From an uncultured Selenomonas sp. (GTDB lineage Bacteria > Bacillota > Negativicutes > Selenomonadales > Selenomonadaceae), in NCBI GenBank assembly GCA_938045435.1, contig CALIBA010000183.1:1-34291 (forward strand): DNA of 34,291 nucleotides, read 5' to 3'. Each line of letters begins with the position of its first letter. Within the stretch, counting starts at the first letter, position 1. Made by a program: the position numbers and the translations under genes. Below are positions 23,903-32,901 of the stretch, in pieces. Below the pieces are notes generated by a model. It had not been told where the DNA came from. It did not search any database and was given only the letters and a program-made list of their open reading frames with translations.

Positions 23903-24316
23903 CTACTCGTAGTTTTCCAATTCTTTGTGTATGTCGGCGATAAGCCTTACCAATGGAATGTTCAACCCAAATCCATTGGGGACGGGAAACACTAAAGCAT
24001 CGCTAACACTGTTGGCCAACAGTTTGTTTGCTATGGTAGAAACAAACTCGTTTAGCTTAAAACACTTAGCAAATGTACCACGCATACCCCATTGTTTTAT
24101 AGCATAATGACTGGCAAAAGTCTCGAAAGGGAAAAGAAGTGCAAACAAAACACCCTGTTTGTCCTCGTTCAGCACAATGCAATCGTCCTCATACAACGTC
24201 CATATCTCTTCCCAATCGCATATTCGTTTTAAGAAATAAGCATAGCGTTGTTGGGGTGTTAACTTTATTATCGCCTCTATTTCTTGTTCAGTTATCTTGT
24301 ACTTTTCTGTTTTCAT
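23903..24316 (-). CDS. DUF2750 family protein
   Basis: The 137-residue protein fits the DUF2750 family in layout: a helical N-terminus with LTPQQRYAYFLKRICDWEEIWTLYEDD, a central strand LFALLFPFETFASHYAIKQW and a C-terminal FPVPNGFGL region ending in a helix KELENYE. Members are small cytosolic proteins of unknown role, often near immunity or stress genes. It is the last gene of the leftward polysaccharide arm, 27 bp after the TPR gene, and probably co-transcribed. No catalytic residues are apparent. Confidence 0.65.
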   Translation of the reverse strand: MKTEKYKITEQEIEAIIKLTPQQRYAYFLKRICDWEEIWTLYEDDCIVLNEDKQGVLFALLFPFETFASHYAIKQWGMRGTFAKCFKLNEFVSTIANKLLANSVSDALVFPVPNGFGLNIPLVRLIADIHKELENYE

Positions 24317-24343
24317 TGCTCTATTTCGTTTAAAGTCAAACCT

Positions 24344-24637
24344 TTATAACCTACCTAAGATATCTTCGGCAAGGTTCTTTTCATAATCCACAACATCGTC
24401 TTGACAAGGCGTTTCTATCACTTGTGTCAAATATCTCCTAGCCTCGTTGTACTTACCAGTCGCAAACAGCAACTCGCCTAGCACACAACTCGCCCTTATA
24501 AAGAAAAGGTTGTTCTGCATTTTGGCTGCCTCAGCAACTACGTTTTCTAGTATTTTTGAGGCCTGTTCTGTTTTACCGAGGTCTAAAAGGCGCAGTGCCT
24601 TATAAAACTGAACTTCAAAATCATTGATTATATCCAT
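24344..24637 (-). CDS. Small tetratricopeptide-like protein
   Basis: The 97-residue protein is made of amphipathic helices that fit two TPR units: FYKALRLLDLGKTEQASKIL and FIRASCVLGELLFATGKYNE, followed by ARRYLTQVIE. There is no signal peptide, so it should be cytosolic. It lies 39 bp downstream of the glycosyltransferase and 27 bp upstream of the DUF2750 gene. It may mediate a protein contact in this arm of the locus. Function is unknown. Confidence 0.6.
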   Translation of the reverse strand: MDIINDFEVQFYKALRLLDLGKTEQASKILENVVAEAAKMQNNLFFIRASCVLGELLFATGKYNEARRYLTQVIETPCQDDVVDYEKNLAEDILGRL

Positions 24638-24676
24638 ACCCAGCTTTGCCGTTTTTAATGGTTTTCATTGCCTATC

Positions 24677-25681
24677 TTACCTCATTTTATCGCACATTGC
24701 CCTAACGAAGAAATACAATTCTTCTTGTATTCTAAACGCCAACCACGAAAAGCGGAGGGGCATATACCCAAATTTGCGCGTATCTTTGGCACTTAGCAAA
24801 GACAGGTCGATGTCTTGCCAAGCCGTTTTCAAACGCTTTTTCACCGTTTGTTGCTCTGCTCGCGACAATTGTCGCCGCGTTTGATAGTACTCATAATATA
24901 GGTCGACAACCGTTAGCCACCGCATGTTTTCAAATCGTGCGCACAGGAAACGGGTGTCGGCATGGCTCTGCAAAAAATGTTTCAAGCTTTTGTAAGCATC
25001 CAAACGATAGTACTTATTCAGGTTAGGCGCATGCGTGGCCGACTCTGCATGCTGGCGATAGAAATACTTTCCCGCGCATTGCGCCACCTCTCGCGATGCC
25101 CAATAATGCACGCGTGTGGTGTTTTCGTCGCTATACACAGGACTACTCTCATCGTAAGGATATTGTAGATGTATGGCACGCCTTATCATATAAAGCCCAT
25201 GAATGCGCCAATCAAGGCTCAATTCGCAAGCACGCAGACCACTTATACGATTAAACGGCATCGAGTTATACGGCCGTTGGCGCGTATATGTGCCCTGAAC
25301 GTCGTCGCGTTCGGCAATGATAAAGTCGAAAAGCACACAATCCACCCCTTGTTCTGTGTCGAGCACCTCGGCAGCAAGCTGCAAAGCGTCGGCCGAAAGC
25401 CAATCGTCCGAATCGACCATGCACACGTATTCGCCCGTAGACATGCCCAAAGCCACGTTGCGTGTGTGCGAAATGCCTGAATTTTTAGCCAATGTCGCCA
25501 CCTTCAATCGGCTGTCCTTCGCGGCATATTCGTTCAGCAACGCCAGTGAATTATCGGTCGAGGCGTCGTCTACACATACCACCTCAATGTCTTTCAAACT
25601 CTGATTTAACAGCGAGTCGATACACGTTCGCAGATATTTTTCCGCATTATACACGGCAACCAGTACAGAAACTTTGGGCAT
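24677..25681 (-). CDS. Family 2 glycosyltransferase
   Basis: The 334-residue protein has a GT-A fold. The N-terminus is VSVLVAVYNAEKYLRTCIDS, then VDDAST (38-43), and DSDD (90-93), the DxD-type metal and nucleotide-sugar motif, in the string EYVCMVDSDDWLS. The start at 25679-25681 begins directly before the first beta strand. A longer upstream frame overlaps the flippase gene and is not plausible. It lies 20 bp after the flippase stop, in the same transcript. It probably adds a sugar to a lipid-linked glycan for export. The donor and acceptor cannot be read from sequence. Confidence 0.88.
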   Translation of the reverse strand: MPKVSVLVAVYNAEKYLRTCIDSLLNQSLKDIEVVCVDDASTDNSLALLNEYAAKDSRLKVATLAKNSGISHTRNVALGMSTGEYVCMVDSDDWLSADALQLAAEVLDTEQGVDCVLFDFIIAERDDVQGTYTRQRPYNSMPFNRISGLRACELSLDWRIHGLYMIRRAIHLQYPYDESSPVYSDENTTRVHYWASREVAQCAGKYFYRQHAESATHAPNLNKYYRLDAYKSLKHFLQSHADTRFLCARFENMRWLTVVDLYYEYYQTRRQLSRAEQQTVKKRLKTAWQDIDLSLLSAKDTRKFGYMPLRFSWLAFRIQEELYFFVRAMCDKMR

Positions 25682-25701
25682 TATCTTTGTATTTCTAAGT
25701 T

Positions 25702-27153
25702 TTAATGTTTTGTTTTCTTTCGCAATGCGCCAACAGACAGATACGAACTGATGCCAACCAACGCAAGACCAACGAGGCAATAAACCGACATGTTGTGCAC
25801 AAAGGTGGTGGCATAGGCCAGCATAAGCCAGGGCAATTGCAAGCCGATGTTGCGGAAAACACTGCGGCGCATGCGATAGCCGAACTTCTTTTGCACCACA
25901 CACGCCACCAAAACGAGGTTAAGCAGCCCCATTACCGATAGGCACAAGCCCACGCCCCACAATCCGCCTAAGTGCATTCCGCCGATAACGGCCGCCACAA
26001 AAGCCAAGTCGTAGGCCACTTCGAGCAGCAGGTAGGTTCGCGAATCGCCCTTTGCCAGCGCGATATATTCTAACGGAAGACTTATCGCCCGAAGGAAAAT
26101 GTTGAAACTAAGCACCTGAACCATGACCACAACCCCAGCAAAGGCACTGCTATACAACAGCGGAACAAGAACGGGCAACGCCAAAACGAACACCACCAAC
26201 AACGGGCCAACAATGAGCAAGCCCACCTCTATTTGGCGGTTTACAAGCACGTTCATGGTATATTGCAAGCGGTTTACAGCCGAAATGCGCGGAAAAAAGT
26301 CGGCCTCTAACGCCGAAAACAGCGTGGAGGCATACACCACAGAAAGCATATAGCCGGCATTATACAGGCCAACGGTTTCGATAGAGGCCGTTTTGTTAAG
26401 AAAGCTACGAATAAAAAGGTCGGCCCCGTTGCCCAATATGCCTGCTAGCGTAAAAGCCAAACCCAACTTTATCATCGCGCTACCCGAACGAAGATGCTCG
26501 CTGTTCCAATTCAGTCGCAGCGGAAATGCCCTGAACGAGCAAGCCGCAGTTGCGCCCATCTGCACCAAAGCGGCCACAACAAGCGACGGAACAATAGCTG
26601 CCTCGCGATAGATATAGTACAAGGGAATGGTTATCAAGATGGTAAGTGCCAGACTGGCAATGGTAAGTTGGGCCAGACTACGCAGCATTCGCGCGCCTTT
26701 TAATAGAGCCGTCTCGCCCACGGTGATGCACGAAAGGGCCACAATGGGCGAAAGCAGCAAGAAATCTACAGTGTGAACGCTATCCGAAAACGTGATTTGG
26801 CTGAACCATACACTAAGCACCAGGCACAGCGACATACCCAAGAAACCCGTTAAGAAAGCCCAAAAGCGAAGTGTGGAGACAGCCAAGTCGAGACGTTGGC
26901 CATCGTTTGCCTCGTAAGCCTCCGACACATTGCGCACCCCACTAACGCCCAACCCCATGTTTGCCGTGTTGGTAAGCAGGGTAATGGCCGAATTGAACAG
27001 GGAGATAATGCCCACACCGGCGGGTCCGATAAGCACGGCCACCAACTTGTTTCGGATAATACCCAAGCCGATTGTCACACCCTGAACACTGCCGAACACA
27101 CCCATATATTTCAGTATGTGCGCATAGCCGTTTGTCTTTTCCTGTTGTTTCAT
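25702..27153 (-). CDS. Wzx-type oligosaccharide flippase (MATE/PST superfamily)
   Basis: The 483-residue protein is strongly hydrophobic with about 12-14 predicted transmembrane segments. It opens with an N-terminal Wzx-like stretch GVFGSVQGVTIGLGIIRNKLVAVLIG. It moves lipid-linked saccharide units across the inner membrane in O-antigen, capsule or exopolysaccharide assembly. The start at 27151-27153 gives the expected short cytoplasmic N-terminus; an upstream start would add 25 residues of unrelated sequence. The gene is first in the leftward arm. No Wzy polymerase is visible in the window. Confidence 0.88.
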   Translation of the reverse strand: MKQQEKTNGYAHILKYMGVFGSVQGVTIGLGIIRNKLVAVLIGPAGVGIISLFNSAITLLTNTANMGLGVSGVRNVSEAYEANDGQRLDLAVSTLRFWAFLTGFLGMSLCLVLSVWFSQITFSDSVHTVDFLLLSPIVALSCITVGETALLKGARMLRSLAQLTIASLALTILITIPLYYIYREAAIVPSLVVAALVQMGATAACSFRAFPLRLNWNSEHLRSGSAMIKLGLAFTLAGILGNGADLFIRSFLNKTASIETVGLYNAGYMLSVVYASTLFSALEADFFPRISAVNRLQYTMNVLVNRQIEVGLLIVGPLLVVFVLALPVLVPLLYSSAFAGVVVMVQVLSFNIFLRAISLPLEYIALAKGDSRTYLLLEVAYDLAFVAAVIGGMHLGGLWGVGLCLSVMGLLNLVLVACVVQKKFGYRMRRSVFRNIGLQLPWLMLAYATTFVHNMSVYCLVGLALVGISSYLSVGALRKKTKH

Positions 27154-27223
27154 TCTTAAATCTAGTAAAAAAGAAATGGCTTTAAGCCTTCGTCTGCCCT
27201 CAGCTTTCTCTGCAACGCATCTG

Positions 27224-27327
27224 TACAAAGCCCTTTGTAGCGGGGCTACAAGCCATTTGTAGTAGCACTACAAGGCGTTTGTAGTGTCTGTACAAGCCGC
27301 TTGTAGCCCCACTACAAGGCACTTGTA
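27224..27327. repeat. Five phased palindromes in the divergent promoter region
   Basis: Five imperfect units of TACAA-N5-TTGTA lie at 27224-27239, 27246-27262, 27266-27286, 27291-27305 and 27313-27327. Each is a perfect inverted repeat of 6-8 bp arms with a short centre. Centres are 22-23 bp apart (27231.5, 27254, 27276, 27298, 27320). The array sits between the flippase and the rightward glycosyltransferase promoter. Confidence 0.85.
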
Positions 27328-27416
27328 TTGGCGCATGCCTAGGCAGGGTGCAGCTTTGCAGCTTACAGGCGATTATTTACAATAACCCAATCTTTTTTAC
27401 TATAACAACGAAAAAT

Positions 27417-27448
27417 TTTGGTCATTATTACTTTTTAATGTAACTTTG
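27417..27448 (+). promoter_or_regulatory. Promoter of the rightward glycosyltransferase operon
   Basis: TTTG at 27417-27420 is followed after 20 bp by TAACTTTG at 27441-27448, a full Bacteroidetes promoter 14 bp before the first start codon. It lies about 90 bp from the palindrome array. Confidence 0.8.
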
Positions 27449-27461
27449 TAAATAAAACATC

Positions 27462-28409
27462 ATGCAAATAAGTGTTGTCATACCTGTATACAACATGCTG
27501 CACACACTCGACCGCTGTGTAGAGAGCGTGCTCAAACAGACGTTTGACAATATGGAAGTGCTGCTTGTTGATGATGGTTCTACCGATGGTAGCGCGCAAC
27601 AATGCGATGCGTGGGCCGAAAAAGACAGCCGAATAACAGTGCTGCACCAACCCAATGGCGGACTGAGCAAGGCCCGCAACACGGGTATCGCCCATGCCAA
27701 GGGCGACTTCTTGGCCTTTGTAGATGCCGACGATGCTATCGCGCCCAACACATTTCGGGCCGCAGCCGATGCCTTTGCGCAACATCCGCAATGCAACATC
27801 GTGGAGTTTCCCGTGTTAAAGGGTTGGCTTTCGCAACACGAGCAGCTGCTCACCTTTGCCGAACAAGAGCATCATGCGCCAGCCCTTTATTGGTATGAAG
27901 AGCAAGGCTACCTGCATGCTTATGCTTGGAACAAGCTGTGGCGCGCCAATCTCTTTGCCAATGTGCGATTTCCCGAAGGAAAGGTGTTCGAAGACCTTAT
28001 CACCACGGCGCGCCTTTTGGCCAAAGCAGGCAACATACTTACCATTAACCAAGGCGCATACCACTACTGGCTGAACCCCGAAGGCATCACCCAAAAGGCC
28101 AGTGCCTACGAATTGGCGCAACTGTTGGTGTGGAACATGCGCGTACGAAAAAGCATCATCCCGCCCAACGGCTGCACAAGCGAGGCCCAGGCACGCTTTC
28201 ACCTACATTTGCTTAACATGCAAATAGACCTTTACCGCAAAGGCGACACCACCATTAGGCTGGCTCGGCATCCGCTAAGTTGGCACTTCGTGCTAAAAGC
28301 CCCGATGCCCTTTGCCACACGCGCCAAAGCCTTTGGGGTTAAGGTTTTCGGCATAAAGAGTCTATGCCAGATACATCTATTGTTACACCGTTTCATGAAA
28401 ACAAAATGA
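27462..28409 (+). CDS. Family 2 glycosyltransferase
   Basis: The 315-residue GT-A protein has VVIPVYN (5-11), VDDGSTDGS (36-44) and the DADD motif at 88-91 in LAFVDADDAI. The C-terminal third is basic and lacks transmembrane segments, so it is likely cytosolic or peripheral to the membrane. It starts 14 bp past the promoter and is coupled by ATGA to the next transferase, so the two are probably made in equal amount. It transfers a sugar during polysaccharide or lipopolysaccharide synthesis; specificity is unknown. Confidence 0.88.
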   Translation: MQISVVIPVYNMLHTLDRCVESVLKQTFDNMEVLLVDDGSTDGSAQQCDAWAEKDSRITVLHQPNGGLSKARNTGIAHAKGDFLAFVDADDAIAPNTFRAAADAFAQHPQCNIVEFPVLKGWLSQHEQLLTFAEQEHHAPALYWYEEQGYLHAYAWNKLWRANLFANVRFPEGKVFEDLITTARLLAKAGNILTINQGAYHYWLNPEGITQKASAYELAQLLVWNMRVRKSIIPPNGCTSEAQARFHLHLLNMQIDLYRKGDTTIRLARHPLSWHFVLKAPMPFATRAKAFGVKVFGIKSLCQIHLLLHRFMKTK

Positions 28410-29347
28410 TTAGCTTTGTCATTCCCTATCACAACGAACCCTTAAACATGCTCAGGCAATGCCTGGACAGCATCTTGTCGCTGTCGCTGAGCAACGACGA
28501 ACGCGAAATTATTGTCGTTGACGATGGTTCGGACTATTCGCCCATCAACGACTTGCGCGACATTCAAGACCACATTATCTACGTTAGACAAAAGAACGGC
28601 GGACTAAGCCATGCCAGGAACACTGGCCTAAGACTTGCCACTGGCGAGTATGTGCAATTTATCGATGCCGACGATTACTTGTTGCGCGCGCCATACGAGC
28701 ACTGTCTAGACATCATGCGCTATCAAGAACCCGACGTGGTGATGTTTAATCAGACACAAAACACCCCCAAAAACGTTCCCACACACTATGAAGGGCCAAT
28801 AGACGGAGCACGCTATATGCGCCACAACAATCTGCATGCAGCAGCCTGGGGCTACCTTTTTAAACGCCAGCTTGCCGGTTCGTTGCGCTTTCGGAAAGGC
28901 ATATACCACGAAGACGAGGAGTTTACGCCACAGCTATTGCTGCGTGCCGAACGCGTATTTGTTACCAACGCCCACGCCTATTTCTACCGAAAGCGCGAGG
29001 GTTCTATCACACAGCGAAACGACATCAAGAGCGTTGCCAAACGGCTAAGCGACTTGGAAGACGTTATCATGCAGCTAAAAAAGATGGCGGCAACAGGACC
29101 AACGGCCAACAGAGATGCTTTGCAAAGACGTGTGGCACAGCTAACGATGGACTATCTGTACAAGATTATCGTAGACACGCGGTCGCCTAGGCATCTGGAA
29201 AAATGCGTGGCGCGCCTGCATCGCAATGGTCTGTTCCCTCTTCCCGACAAGCCTTACAGCCAAAAATACCAATGGTTCAGACGCTTTACCAACTTCAAGG
29301 CTGGCAGGCGCTTACTTTGTAGGCTGTTACCAAAGGTTGTTTCATGA
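28406..29347 (+). CDS. Family 2 glycosyltransferase
   Basis: The 313-residue GT-A protein has FVIPYHNEP (4-12), VDDGSD (38-43) and DADD (87-90). The start at 28406-28408 shares ATGA with the upstream stop; a longer start at 28364 would overlap the previous gene by 46 bp and adds no domain. The end again shares ATGA with the next gene. It is the second of three coupled transferases and should add a further residue to the same glycan. Confidence 0.88.
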   Translation: MISFVIPYHNEPLNMLRQCLDSILSLSLSNDEREIIVVDDGSDYSPINDLRDIQDHIIYVRQKNGGLSHARNTGLRLATGEYVQFIDADDYLLRAPYEHCLDIMRYQEPDVVMFNQTQNTPKNVPTHYEGPIDGARYMRHNNLHAAAWGYLFKRQLAGSLRFRKGIYHEDEEFTPQLLLRAERVFVTNAHAYFYRKREGSITQRNDIKSVAKRLSDLEDVIMQLKKMAATGPTANRDALQRRVAQLTMDYLYKIIVDTRSPRHLEKCVARLHRNGLFPLPDKPYSQKYQWFRRFTNFKAGRRLLCRLLPKVVS

Positions 29348-30465
29348 AGATTTTACTGCTAGGCGAATACAGCAACGTGCACAATGCCTTGGCCCAAGGG
29401 CTGCGACAGCTGGGACATCAAGTTACGGTGGCCTCTAACGGCGACTTTTGGAAAGACTATCCGCGCGACATCGACCTCAAACGCACTGCGGGGTTGTGGG
29501 GCAAAATTAGCTTTTCCCTTCGTCTTTTGTGGGCGTTACCCAAGTTGCGAGGCTATGATGTGGTGCAGCTTATCAACCCCATGTTTGTAGAAATGAAGGC
29601 CGAAAGGCTGTTTTCGCTGTACCGCTATCTGCGTAAACACAACAAGCGCGTGTTTCTTTGCGCCTTTGGCATGGACTATTATTGGGTAAACGAATGCCGA
29701 ACACGCAAGCCTTTACGATATAGCGACTTTAACCTTGGCAACGAACTGAGGCAAAACGAAGATGCTTTAAAGGAAACGGCCGACTGGATTGGTACGAGCA
29801 AAGAACGACTGAACAAGTATATCGCACACGACTGCGATGGCATCATTACCGGGCTTTACGAGTATTGGGTATGCTATCAGCCGCTTTTCCCCCATAAAAC
29901 CGTTTTCATCCCCTTCCCCATTAAGATGCCATGTCCGCCTGCAACCATCGCACCCATTGGGCAAAAAGTTAAGATTTTCATCGGCATCAACAAGTCGCGG
30001 CATGCCTATAAGGGCACCGACGTGATGTTGGCTGCCGCCCTTCGGCTGGTGGAAAAGCACACTAACGAAGTGGAATTGGTGAAGGTAGAGTCGGTTCCCT
30101 TTGCTGAGTACCAACGACTGATGGAAAACAGCGACCTTATTTTAGACCAACTATACAGCTATACCCCATCCATGAACCCCCTTTTGGCCATGAGCAAGGG
30201 CATTGTTTGCGTTGGCGGAGGCGAACCAGAGGGCTACGAACTGCTAGGCGAAACGCATTTGCGGCCTATAATAAACGTACTGCCAAACGAAGAAGACGTG
30301 TACGCAAAGCTAGAACAGGCCATTGCCGACAAAGAGAAACTGATGCAATGCAAACGCCAAAGCGTGGAATACGTAGCCAAACACCACGATTATGTAAAGG
30401 TGGCACAACGGTATGTGCAACTATACACGGCAGAACTAGCCGCCAATGCGCCGCCAGAAGAGTAA
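29344..30465 (+). CDS. GT4-like (GT-B fold) glycosyltransferase
   Basis: The 373-residue protein opens with ILLLGEYSNVHNALAQGLRQ and has two Rossmann-like halves. The C-terminal half carries GINKSRHAYKGTDVMLAAAL, then DLILDQLYSYTPSMNPLLAM and a GGGEPEG-type segment near 300, as in GT-B retaining transferases of family 4. It starts in an ATGA overlap with the previous gene and ends the coupled trio. Sugar and acceptor are unknown. The last 30 residues are basic and variable. Confidence 0.8.
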   Translation: MKILLLGEYSNVHNALAQGLRQLGHQVTVASNGDFWKDYPRDIDLKRTAGLWGKISFSLRLLWALPKLRGYDVVQLINPMFVEMKAERLFSLYRYLRKHNKRVFLCAFGMDYYWVNECRTRKPLRYSDFNLGNELRQNEDALKETADWIGTSKERLNKYIAHDCDGIITGLYEYWVCYQPLFPHKTVFIPFPIKMPCPPATIAPIGQKVKIFIGINKSRHAYKGTDVMLAAALRLVEKHTNEVELVKVESVPFAEYQRLMENSDLILDQLYSYTPSMNPLLAMSKGIVCVGGGEPEGYELLGETHLRPIINVLPNEEDVYAKLEQAIADKEKLMQCKRQSVEYVAKHHDYVKVAQRYVQLYTAELAANAPPEE

Positions 30466-30470
30466 GGTTA

Positions 30471-30770
30471 TGAGTTGGTGAGTTGGTGAGTTGATAAGTT
30501 TGTTAGTTTTTAAGTTTTTTGCTTATTCGCTCATACAAATAACTTACAAAGATACCAGCTTTCAAACTCAACAATTCATAAACAAACCCATCAACTCAAA
30601 AACTCATCAACCCATCAACTCAAAAACTCATCAACTCATCAACTCAAAAACTCACCAACCCATCAACTCAAAAACTCATAAACTAACAAACTCAAAGACT
30701 CACCAACTCATCAACTCATCAACTCAAAAACTAAACTCATGAACTCACAAACTAACAAACTCATAAACAA
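30471..30770. repeat. AACTCA-type low-complexity repeat with a fold-back arm
   Basis: From about 30566 to 30770 the plus strand is a degenerate 8-9-bp tandem repeat of AACTCATC/AACTCAAA. A G/T-rich stretch at 30471-30520 is its approximate reverse complement (repeats of GAGTTGGT), so the two arms could pair across a loop. The 3' end of the tract runs into the first codons of the secreted protein. An open frame through it is a result of the repeat and is not taken as a gene. Confidence 0.85.
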
Positions 30771-32664
30771 GCTACTTCTGCTTTCGTTTTTCATTGTCGG
30801 CACAACGGCAAAGGCGCAAAACATTATCGACACCTTCGATTATGCCAATTATACCAATACCGACAAGCAAAGTAAGCATTGCCAACTCATTTTTCCGAAA
30901 GGCGAAGGCAAAGACAACCCAACAGTAAACCCCAAAACACATACACTATTGCTCAACCCTGGCAACAGAATGCTAGGAAAGTCACTTTCCAACAAGTGCA
31001 TCACAAAGATAGTACTGCACGTTGCCAAGGGCAGCAGCCCACTTCATGCGGCACAATTCACTACCCCTTCGGGCTATTTCAAACAAGAAGAGCAGGCATG
31101 GGTGGGGCAATCGCGCCAAATGGAAATAACGAACAATAGTCAAGAGGTATTGAGGATTGAACGTATCGAGGCGCATTTGGCCGACGTTTCGCCTAAACAA
31201 CCAACAACGATAAGCTTTACCCAACCGGCATACGACTTTTTTAAAGGCGACAAACTGCCTGTTCCGCATATCGAAGGTGCCGATGACAACAACCTGATAT
31301 ACCTTTCGGGCAATAATAAAATTCTGGAACTCGATGCCGACGGCACAAACGCCACACCCATTTCAACCGGTGAAACCACGCTAACGGCCGTTTATTTGGG
31401 CAACGAGAGATATGAACCCTGCATGACAACATGTGTGATAAGGTGTTGGAGCGGCATTAAAGTGGCTGCAAACATTCGTGATTTTAATAAGAAACACGAC
31501 ACAGAAAACCTTTACAACCTTTCTTTAAACGCAGCCCAAGTGGTGTACGTTCGCGATAAGTGGGCATTCGTTCAAGATAAAACGGGATGTTTGGCTTTAA
31601 AGTTCAACAACGCCATGCCTTTTCAAACAGGCGATGTGTTGTCGGGCTTTGTACTTGGTAAGTTCGTGAGAAACTTTTTCCCCGCATTGATGGTTGAAAA
31701 CGACGGTACAGACCACGTACAAGTGGAACATAAAGAACCAGCAACACCGCCCGAATTAGATTGCACGAAACTAAACCTAGACGATTGTGTCTTTGGTTAT
31801 CAGCCCAATGTTATGGTAAGGGCAAAATACAGAACAGGTAAAGCGGAACTAATGGTAAACGGACACAATTTAGAGTTGCTCCGCGCATTTAACCTAACGC
31901 TTAACTTACCAACGGAACAAACCTATCATACGCTTACGGGCTTATTCTATACCTTTAAAGAAGGGGAAATTTACTTTATCCCACTACAACGCGATGGAAT
32001 AAGGAAAGAACTTGTTTTGGACGAAAGAAAACAACAAAACAGCATCATCACGACAACGAACACAGCTGTTGTAGTTAAACGGAAACTGAAAGCAGAACGT
32101 TGGAACACCATTTGCCTTCCGTTCGACATGAGCACAACAGAGCTAAAAGAGGCATTCGGAGAACATACCTTGATGGCGTTCGCGGCTGTTTCAGACAACA
32201 AACTGCGATTTAAACCCGTAAAGCAACTACAAGCAGGCGTGCCTTATCTACTAAAAATCGCAAACAACATTAAGTCGTGGACAATGCCGAACACCGACAT
32301 TATCGCCCCTTACGCCAGCATGGTTACGTACGATGGGGTGTCGTTCTGTGGAACATACAACGCAAAAGAACTCGCAGCAGATGATACCGAGCAGTTTTTA
32401 CAAGGCAATAAGCTATTCTTACCTACCAACAACGCCCGCACAATGCCTGGGCTAAGGGCTTATTTTAAGTTTACTTCTGCCGCAGCAGCCAAAGAATACC
32501 AATTCGTAGCCGACGAGATAACCGCTGTTGAACTCCCGCATAAAAAACAGCGCGATGAAGAAAACGAGACATGGTACACACTAGACGGAAGGAGCATTAA
32601 GGCACACCAGCTGCAAGCGGGTCAGGTCTATGTACGGCGAAACAAGAAAATACTAATTCGGTAG
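30739..32664 (+). CDS. Large secreted or surface protein of unknown function
   Basis: The 641-residue protein has an N-terminal signal peptide (hydrophobic stretch LLLLSFFIVGTTAKA, cleavage after residue 26). The mature part has several beta-rich domains, including one of the type WNTICLPFDMSTTELKEAFG followed by a PYLLKI-like strand, common in Prevotella surface proteins. The C-terminus is WYTLDGRSIKAHQLQAGQVYV followed by RRNKKILIR, the short TLDGR tail of the same proteins. The first eleven codons are made of the upstream AACTCA repeat. It is most likely exported to the outer surface. No enzyme motif is seen. Confidence 0.75.
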   Translation: MNSQTNKLINKLLLLSFFIVGTTAKAQNIIDTFDYANYTNTDKQSKHCQLIFPKGEGKDNPTVNPKTHTLLLNPGNRMLGKSLSNKCITKIVLHVAKGSSPLHAAQFTTPSGYFKQEEQAWVGQSRQMEITNNSQEVLRIERIEAHLADVSPKQPTTISFTQPAYDFFKGDKLPVPHIEGADDNNLIYLSGNNKILELDADGTNATPISTGETTLTAVYLGNERYEPCMTTCVIRCWSGIKVAANIRDFNKKHDTENLYNLSLNAAQVVYVRDKWAFVQDKTGCLALKFNNAMPFQTGDVLSGFVLGKFVRNFFPALMVENDGTDHVQVEHKEPATPPELDCTKLNLDDCVFGYQPNVMVRAKYRTGKAELMVNGHNLELLRAFNLTLNLPTEQTYHTLTGLFYTFKEGEIYFIPLQRDGIRKELVLDERKQQNSIITTTNTAVVVKRKLKAERWNTICLPFDMSTTELKEAFGEHTLMAFAAVSDNKLRFKPVKQLQAGVPYLLKIANNIKSWTMPNTDIIAPYASMVTYDGVSFCGTYNAKELAADDTEQFLQGNKLFLPTNNARTMPGLRAYFKFTSAAAAKEYQFVADEITAVELPHKKQRDEENETWYTLDGRSIKAHQLQAGQVYVRRNKKILIR

Positions 32665-32727
32665 ATTATAGATGTGGTCTATACCTTAAACATTCTCATC
32701 ACAAAACAAACAGCAAATAATCATCCT

Positions 32728-32901
32728 ATGAAAAAGAACATCTATAAAAAACCAACTATTGGTTTGCTAAGTATTAAGGTTATGTTCCTGTGCGGCTCGA
32801 AAGGCACTAGCCTAAGCCCTGGCACAGAACGTGGAGACGCATCGGAAGCCGATGCAAAGCGAGCCACGGACTTCGACAACTACGAAAATAACGACATGTA
32901 A
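32728..32901 (+). CDS. Small peptide of the Prevotella MKKxYKKP type
   Basis: The 57-residue product begins MKKNIYKKPTIGLLSIKVMF and has a short hydrophobic stretch, then LCGSKGTSLSPG and an acidic tail. I recall peptides of this form (basic KKP start, LCGS-like centre, acidic end) scattered in Prevotella genomes; their function is unknown. The start at 32728 is preferred over the one at 32674 because it begins the family motif. It follows the secreted protein by 63 bp, possibly on the same transcript. Confidence 0.55.
   Translation: MKKNIYKKPTIGLLSIKVMFLCGSKGTSLSPGTERGDASEADAKRATDFDNYENNDM

Noticed and set aside
25682..25903. N-terminal extension of the leftward glycosyltransferase by 74 residues
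   Set aside because: It overlaps the flippase gene, and the GT-A fold begins exactly at the ATG at 25681.
27224..27327. CRISPR array
   Set aside because: Units are about 16-21 bp palindromes with spacers of only a few bases, and no cas gene is present.
30491..30742. 83-codon frame rich in INSKTHQ repeats
   Set aside because: It is the translation of a simple AACTCA tandem repeat and has no start signals.
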